Source of the DNA: Bacteroidales bacterium
GTDB lineage: Bacteria; Bacteroidota; Bacteroidia; Bacteroidales; UBA7960
Direction of reading: 5' to 3'
DNA length: 46,121 nucleotides
Assembly: GCA_003560165.1 (NCBI GenBank)
Contig: PWJC01000177.1
Coordinates: 1-46,121, forward strand
Below are positions 41,209 through 46,121 of this stretch, piece after piece. Within the stretch, counting starts at the first letter, position 1, and every line of letters starts with the position of its first letter. A model generated the notes under the pieces. That model was not told the DNA's origin. It was given only the letters and a program-made list of their open reading frames with translations, and ran no database searches. The position numbers and the translations under genes are program-made.

Positions 41209-42253
41209 GCTGTCGCCCAAAAGGCTTGCCCTGCTCGCCGCCCTGCTGGTCAGCCTTTTTATGGCGGCCGCCTTCGGGCTCTTGAATATCTGGATGAGGC
41301 CTGCCGCTAACTGGTGGTTGCTCCCGGCTCTTGTTGTGCTGGTTTTCCCGGTGGCATACCTTGTATTCGCTTATGTTATGGATCGCTTCATTTACAACAA
41401 GATCCGCCTGATTTACAAGACCATTCACGAACTGAAGGTTCCCAGGGGCGAACGCCCGCAATCCTTTTCTGCAGGCCCCGACATCATCCGGCAGGCCAAC
41501 CAGGAAGTAATGGATTGGGCCAGCGACAAAAAGAAAGAGATCGACGACCTGAAACGCCTCGAGGCCTACCGCAGGGAATTCCTCGGCAATGTGTCGCACG
41601 AACTCAAGACGCCCATATTCAACATACAGGGGTATGTACTCACCCTGCTCGACGGGGCCCTCGACGATCCGGGCATCAACAGGATCTATCTTTTGAGGAC
41701 GGAGCAAAGCATCAACCGGATGATCTCCATCGTACAGGATCTGGAAACCATTGCCCGCCTCGAATCGGGCGAGGTCATGCTGGAGAAGGCATGTTTCGAC
41801 ATGGTTGAACTGGCCGGGGAGGTCATGGACGAGCTGGACATGGAGGCCGGCAGGAAAGGGATCCGCTTTGTTTTTGGCCGGAATGCCGAAAACCCCGTCA
41901 TGGTGATTGCCGACAGGAAAAAGATCCAGCAGGTGCTCACCAACCTGATGGTCAATTCGATCAAATACGGCACCGAGAACGGACGCACCAAGGTAAGTTT
42001 CTTCGATATGGACCGCCGGGTGCTTACCGAGGTCACCGACAGCGGCATCGGGATCCCCAGGGAGGAACTCCCCAGGGTCTTTGAGCGTTTTTACCGGGGA
42101 GAAAAATCCCGTTCGCGGCAATTCGGACAGGGGGGCTCCGGCCTGGGGCTGGCCATCGTAAAGCACATCATCGAGGCCCACCGCCAGACCATCAACGTGC
42201 GCAGCACCGCAGGGGTGGGGACCACCTTCGCCTTTACCCTCGATAAGGGTTGA
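41198..42253 (+). CDS. PhoR-like sensor histidine kinase
   Basis: The 351-residue kinase has two membrane helices (about 10-30 and 40-60) with only a ten-residue loop between, so it has no sizeable periplasmic sensor, like PhoR. The HisKA motif NVSHELKTP carries His134. The ATPase boxes follow: N NLMVNSIKYG, G1 DSGIGIPREE, F FERFYRGEKS and G2 GSGLGLAIVK. Start codons at 41198 and 41201 are both possible. The start is inside the regulator gene, so synthesis is coupled. Confidence 0.92.
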   Translation: MMNELSPKRLALLAALLVSLFMAAAFGLLNIWMRPAANWWLLPALVVLVFPVAYLVFAYVMDRFIYNKIRLIYKTIHELKVPRGERPQSFSAGPDIIRQANQEVMDWASDKKKEIDDLKRLEAYRREFLGNVSHELKTPIFNIQGYVLTLLDGALDDPGINRIYLLRTEQSINRMISIVQDLETIARLESGEVMLEKACFDMVELAGEVMDELDMEAGRKGIRFVFGRNAENPVMVIADRKKIQQVLTNLMVNSIKYGTENGRTKVSFFDMDRRVLTEVTDSGIGIPREELPRVFERFYRGEKSRSRQFGQGGSGLGLAIVKHIIEAHRQTINVRSTAGVGTTFAFTLDKG

Positions 42254-42271
42254 AGCACCCATGCGGTGCTT
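42253..42271 (+). terminator. Weak hairpin after the kinase gene
   Basis: AAGCACC and GGTGCTT pair over seven bases around a 5-base loop, directly at the stop codon. A short AT-rich tail follows (ATTGTTAATTT) but no long T run. Confidence 0.4.
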
Positions 42272-42364
42272 ATTGTTAATTTCCCGTTGATAACTTCTTG
42301 AATTTTTCCGTTGGGCTCACCTGGTTTTGGTTTATTTTTAATCCGGAATCCGCTGGCTATGGCC

Positions 42365-42381
42365 TTAACATTTGCTTAACA
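42365..42381 (+). promoter_or_regulatory. Pho-box-like direct repeat
   Basis: TTAACA-TTTGC-TTAACA: two hexamers with a 5-base spacer, giving an 11-base period; the longer unit CTTAACATTT is repeated exactly. This is the arrangement of PhoP/PhoB binding sites in Bacillus and others. It lies about 70-85 bases before the predicted start of the receptor transcript. Confidence 0.5.
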
Positions 42382-42435
42382 TTTAAATAAGGATTATTTC
42401 ACGAACCTGGTAGCTCATGACAGGCAGAATCCGGT

Positions 42436-42443
42436 TATCTTTG
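42436..42443 (+). promoter_or_regulatory. -7 box of the Oar-type receptor gene
   Basis: TATCTTTG matches TAnnTTTG exactly. No -33 TTTG is visible at the right distance, which fits a promoter that needs an activator. The ATG is 65 bases downstream. Confidence 0.6.
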
Positions 42444-42508
42444 TCAGCCTGAAATGCGTTTCAAACTGCAGTTATTTTACCCAACCAAATCATTCACAAA
42501 AACACATC

Positions 42509-45500
42509 ATGATGAAAAACCTTCGCTTGCTGATTTGTGCCCTGGCTGCGCTTTTCCTTTTCGGGGGGAGCAATGCGGCCTTTGCACAGGGTATCACCAC
42601 CTCGTCGATGGAGGGGCTGGTACTCACCTACGACAATGAAGCCCTGCCCAACGCCAACATCGTGGCAGTTCACCAGCCCTCGGGTACCCGCTACGGGACC
42701 ACTTCCAGGGCTGACGGACGTTTTAATCTTCCGAACCTGCGTACGGGGGGCCCTTATGAGATTACCGTTACCCACGTGGGTTACCAGAGCGACGTGCTCT
42801 CCGATATCGTGCTTTCGCTCGGCGAAACCCGGAACCTGACCTTCTTTATGCTCGAGGTGGGGATGTCGCTCGAGGAAGTGGTTGTTTCGGCCACTGTCGA
42901 CCGGGTGTTCGACGCCGGCCGTACAGGGGCCACCACCAACCTCGACACCGAAACCATCAACATGATGCCCACCATTTCGAGGAACATCAATGATTTTACC
43001 CGGCTGAACCCCCAAAGCAACGGATCGAGTTTTGCCGGGCGCGACAACCGGTTTAATAACTATACCATCGATGGAAACATTTACAACAACAATTTTGGCC
43101 TTGGGTCGGCCCAGTTTGCCGGGGCCAATCCCATCAGCGTGGAAGCCATCGAGGAGATCCAGGTAAACATTGCCCCCTTCGATGTGCGCTCCGGAGGTTT
43201 TACCGGTGCCAATGTGAATGCGATCACCAAGAGCGGCACCAACGAATACCGTGCTGCCGGCTATGGCTATTACCGCAATGAAAGCTTTATCGGCGATCGC
43301 ATCGGTGAGCAGGAGCTGAACGTTGCCGAAGCCTTTACCCAGATCTATGGCGCGAGTGTGGGCGGTCCGATTGTCCGCGACCGTGCCTTTTTCTTTGTGA
43401 GCGTGGAGCAGGAACAGGCCTCCAATCCGGGCGACCAGAGAATGGCTTCCACGCCCTCACTTCCAGCCGACGGCCAAACCGTGACGAGGGTACAGGAAGG
43501 CCATGTCAGCTTTGTCCGCGACCAGATGCAAAGCATTTACGGCTACGACCCCGGCCCCTGGCAGGGCTATGATTTTGGGAACGAAGGCCTCAGACTCAAT
43601 TTCAGGGTCGACCTGAACATCAACCCCAACCACAGGTTGGCCGTCCGCCTCAACCACTACGAGGCCTTCCGCGATGTTACCATCAACGGGAACAGCATCC
43701 GGGGGAACTTTCCAAGGTACCGGAACACCAACCGCTTCGGCATCGAGGCCCTTACTTTCCGCAACGCCAATTATTCGGTCGACAACAACGTGACCTCTCT
43801 GGTGGCCGAACTCAACTCGGTACTGGGTACCCGCTTTGCCAACAACCTCAATGTGGGTTTCACCTCCATTGAAGACCCCAAGCGCAGCGTGCCCGGCGGA
43901 CATGTGTTCCCCTTTATCGAAGTGCTTGAATTCGAAGGAGCCACCCCGCAGTATTATTTTTCCCTGGGTAATGAGCTGTATACGGTGGGCAATTTGCTGG
44001 CCAACGATATTTTCAACATCACCAACAATGTGTCGATGTTCATGGGCCGGCATACCTTCACCGCCGGTGTGAACCTCGAGCTGATGAGTTTTGAAAATGC
44101 CTTCAACCCTGCCTTCCACACGTTCTATCGCTACAATTCGTACGAAAGCTTTGTGCAGTCGGTTATCAATCGCGACGCCAACGTCCTGCCCGATGCCTTT
44201 GCCATGAGTTATTCCTTTACCGGAGGTTCAAGCCCGCCCATGGACGAAACCCGTTTCGGGCAGTTTTCGGTGTACCTTCAGGATAAGTTCCAGGTTAACC
44301 GCGACTTGGTGGTGACTGGCGGCCTGCGGGTCGACGTGCCTTTCTTCCCCATCGATCTTCCCCGCAACACCAGGCTGGAAGAAATGGAGCCTGCCTTCAT
44401 GAACATGCGCGATGGGGTGCTCATCCGCCCCGATGTGAGTTCACTGCCCAGCGGCCGTCCGTTGTTCTCGCCCCGGTTCGCCTTCAACTACGACGTATTT
44501 GGCGATGCCAACCTTCAGTTGCGCGGGGGCAGCGGTTTGTTCAGCGGCCGCATCCCCTTTGTATGGATCTCCAACCAGGTGAACGCCAACGGGGTGACCC
44601 GCGGGCTTGTCGGATGGGAGCGCGAAGGGACCTTCGACAGCAACGGCAACTTGGTCGACGGTTTCGGCATTAACGGGGTGGCTGCCTGGAACGGCTTCCA
44701 GCAAGCCCCCGATTACTACAAGCCCCATCCTGATTTTTTGCAGGCCCAGGTATCCCGCGACATCAACATCACCGATCCCAACTTGCGCTTTCCTCAGGTA
44801 TGGCGCACCAACCTGGCTGCCGATTACCGTTTGCCCAACGGGGTGATCGCCACCCTCGAAGGGATCTATTCGCAGGACTACAACAGCCCCCTGGCCATGA
44901 ACCTCAACCTGGCCAGCCCCTCCGGCTATTTCAGCGGAGCCGATCCCAGGCCGTACTTTAGCAGCTACACCAAGGATGCCCGTTTCAACGAGGTGATGTT
45001 GCTGACCAATATCAACGCCGGTTATTATGCGTCGATCACGGCCCAGCTGCAAAAGGATTTTGAAAACAATGTGTACGCCAGCATCGCTTACACCCGCAGC
45101 GTGAGCCGCGACTACGGCCTCATCGGCGGCTCGCAGGCAGCCTCACTTTGGCCCGGCGAAGTAGCCGTTGACAGGAACAATCCCGAAATGGGCTACAGCC
45201 GCTTTGACCAGCCCAACCGCATCGTGGCCTATATGTCTTACAATACCAGGGCCATTACCTCCCGTTTCCCCACCACCATTGCCCTGTTCTACAGCGGTGG
45301 CGAAGCCGGGCGGTTCAGTTATGTGTATGCGGGCAACTTCGGCGACCGTGCCTCCAGGTTGATGTATATTCCTGAAAATCCCAGCGAGATCAACTTCCTG
45401 CCGGCCACCATCGGCGACCGCACCTATTCTGCCGCCGAACAGTGGACCATCCTCAATGCCTACATCGAGCAGGACGACTTCCTGAGCAAGAACAGGGGCA

Positions 45501-45850
45501 AGATCGCCGAACGCAATGGCGGCAAATTGCCCTGGTTGCACCGCATGGATTTGCGTATTGCCCAAGACATCTATGTGACCCGTCTGCCTGATCGGCATAA
45601 GATCCAGATCACCATGGATGTTCTCAACTTTGGCAACCTGCTTAACAGCGAGTGGGGCGTGCAGCAGACCACATGGCAGCGTGCTCCCCTGACCTATGCA
45701 GGACGCGATGAGGCGACGAACCAGCCGCTTTACCGTATCAGCCGCGTTGCCGGAGGGCCCAACAACGAGGTGCCCACCGAGACCTTCCGCAGCATCTTTA
45801 ACCTCGGTCAGACCTGGAGCGCACAGATCGGTGTTCGCTACAGCTTCTAG
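42509..45850 (+). CDS. Oar-type TonB-dependent outer-membrane receptor
   Basis: The 1113-residue protein has a signal peptide cleaved after AFA near 25, a carboxypeptidase-regulatory-like beta sandwich (about 28-115; SMEGLVLTYDNEALPNANIV), then a plug with the Oar signature ISRNINDFTRLNPQ, SSFAGRDNRFNNYTIDG and IEEIQVNIAPFDVRSGGFTG. A long barrel follows and ends with IGVRYSF, whose terminal Phe is the outer-membrane targeting signal. Family members take up ligands with TonB energy or act in adhesion; the ligand is not evident. It follows the PhoR-like kinase by 255 bp and has its own promoter. ATG 42509 or 42512. Confidence 0.93.
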   Translation: MMKNLRLLICALAALFLFGGSNAAFAQGITTSSMEGLVLTYDNEALPNANIVAVHQPSGTRYGTTSRADGRFNLPNLRTGGPYEITVTHVGYQSDVLSDIVLSLGETRNLTFFMLEVGMSLEEVVVSATVDRVFDAGRTGATTNLDTETINMMPTISRNINDFTRLNPQSNGSSFAGRDNRFNNYTIDGNIYNNNFGLGSAQFAGANPISVEAIEEIQVNIAPFDVRSGGFTGANVNAITKSGTNEYRAAGYGYYRNESFIGDRIGEQELNVAEAFTQIYGASVGGPIVRDRAFFFVSVEQEQASNPGDQRMASTPSLPADGQTVTRVQEGHVSFVRDQMQSIYGYDPGPWQGYDFGNEGLRLNFRVDLNINPNHRLAVRLNHYEAFRDVTINGNSIRGNFPRYRNTNRFGIEALTFRNANYSVDNNVTSLVAELNSVLGTRFANNLNVGFTSIEDPKRSVPGGHVFPFIEVLEFEGATPQYYFSLGNELYTVGNLLANDIFNITNNVSMFMGRHTFTAGVNLELMSFENAFNPAFHTFYRYNSYESFVQSVINRDANVLPDAFAMSYSFTGGSSPPMDETRFGQFSVYLQDKFQVNRDLVVTGGLRVDVPFFPIDLPRNTRLEEMEPAFMNMRDGVLIRPDVSSLPSGRPLFSPRFAFNYDVFGDANLQLRGGSGLFSGRIPFVWISNQVNANGVTRGLVGWEREGTFDSNGNLVDGFGINGVAAWNGFQQAPDYYKPHPDFLQAQVSRDINITDPNLRFPQVWRTNLAADYRLPNGVIATLEGIYSQDYNSPLAMNLNLASPSGYFSGADPRPYFSSYTKDARFNEVMLLTNINAGYYASITAQLQKDFENNVYASIAYTRSVSRDYGLIGGSQAASLWPGEVAVDRNNPEMGYSRFDQPNRIVAYMSYNTRAITSRFPTTIALFYSGGEAGRFSYVYAGNFGDRASRLMYIPENPSEINFLPATIGDRTYSAAEQWTILNAYIEQDDFLSKNRGKIAERNGGKLPWLHRMDLRIAQDIYVTRLPDRHKIQITMDVLNFGNLLNSEWGVQQTTWQRAPLTYAGRDEATNQPLYRISRVAGGPNNEVPTETFRSIFNLGQTWSAQIGVRYSF

Positions 45851-45866
45851 TCTTTTGTGAAGGTTT

Positions 45867-45908
45867 AACAATAACCGCTCCCGGCTCCCGGGGGCGGTTA
45901 TTGTTGTT
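45867..45908 (+). terminator. Terminator after the receptor gene
   Basis: Perfect 12-bp arms AACAATAACCGC and GCGGTTATTGTT enclose a GC-rich loop and are followed by GTTTC. Stem strength is high, though the T run is short. Confidence 0.8.
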
Positions 45909-45953
45909 TCACCCACAGGCAGTGCGACAGTTTAAACCAAGGGAAAACCCCAA

Positions 45954-45981
45954 TTGGCTGTTGGCTGTTGGCTGTTGGCTG
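45954..45981. repeat. Four copies of TTGGCTG
   Basis: Four perfect tandem copies of a 7-base unit after the receptor terminator, followed by TTGGG. There is no coding role. Confidence 0.9.
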
Positions 45982-45998
45982 TTGGGTTTTGGTTTTTT

Positions 45999-46121
45999 AA
46001 ACTTTTAAACTTTTCAACTTTTCAACTCTTCAACTCTTCAACTCTTCAACTCTTCAACTCTTCAACTCTTCAACTCTTCAACTCTTCAACTCTTCAACTC
46101 TTCAACTCTTCAACTCTTCAA
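45999..46121. repeat. 8-bp tandem array running off the window edge
   Basis: AAACTTTT twice, CAACTTTT once, then CAACTCTT more than twelve times without interruption up to the last base. The unit changes step by step at the left edge, and the array continues beyond the window. Confidence 0.95.

Noticed and set aside
41183-42262. Minus-strand frame of 359 codons exactly opposite the histidine kinase
   Set aside because: The kinase has every catalytic motif; the antisense frame is a codon-bias artefact.
45999-46121. CRISPR array
   Set aside because: The repeats are 8 bases long and contiguous with no spacers; there are no cas genes.

Overview
The window looks like a chromosomal segment of a member of the Bacteroidota, probably an uncultured Bacteroidales/Marinilabiliales-type organism. 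The evidence is the recurring TAnnTTTG -7 promoter box, the near absence of Shine-Dalgarno sites, a type B sorting domain of the type IX secretion system, GldA, an Oar-type TonB-dependent receptor, a DUF2723 membrane protein, and an ECF sigma factor followed by an anti-sigma/beta-barrel fusion. Most of the window is ordinary housekeeping DNA. I see no IS element, phage, CRISPR array or rRNA.

Layout. 1-2.2 kb: the end of an uncharacterised protein, a coupled lipoprotein, a possible small lipoprotein without a normal start codon, and tRNA-Gln(UUG) on the minus strand with a clear promoter and terminator. 2.4-5.5 kb: a DUF2723 protein. 5.6-10.5 kb: the classic rimP-nusA-infB cluster with a leader hairpin. 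10.5-16 kb: pgi, tdk, a conserved Bacteroidota protein, rsmI and lepA. 16.2-21.3 kb: a CUB/PKD/P-domain protein exported by the T9SS, an AbgT transporter, and an overlapping nucleotidyltransferase-metallophosphoesterase pair. 21.4-24.1 kb: a large TPR protein, then a gene-poor stretch with a long inverted repeat, an operator-like dyad and a strong terminator. 24.1-27.7 kb: a lipoprotein, an ECF sigma factor with its anti-sigma/beta-barrel partner, and a membrane-anchored SagB-like nitroreductase. 28.1-31.4 kb: one 1076-residue redox protein that fuses all parts of an opine/sarcosine/hydroxyproline-type dehydrogenase. 31.4-39.6 kb: yceD-rpmF-plsX, then rsgA-dtd divergent from gldA, metK, and the yicC-gmk-nadD operon. 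39.7-45.9 kb: a small outer-membrane barrel, a PhoB/PhoR-like two-component pair, and an Oar-type TonB receptor preceded by a pair of TTAACA direct repeats that resembles a Pho box. The window ends inside an 8-bp tandem repeat array.

The parts that deserve attention are the writer/eraser-like nucleotidyltransferase-phosphoesterase pair, the single-chain multi-cofactor dehydrogenase, the Pho-box-like site beside a PhoR-like kinase, the structured non-coding region at 23.8-24.03 kb, a promoter cassette shared by three unrelated genes, and very short leaders on several genes. Functions are inferred from recognised motifs only. No database search was possible.
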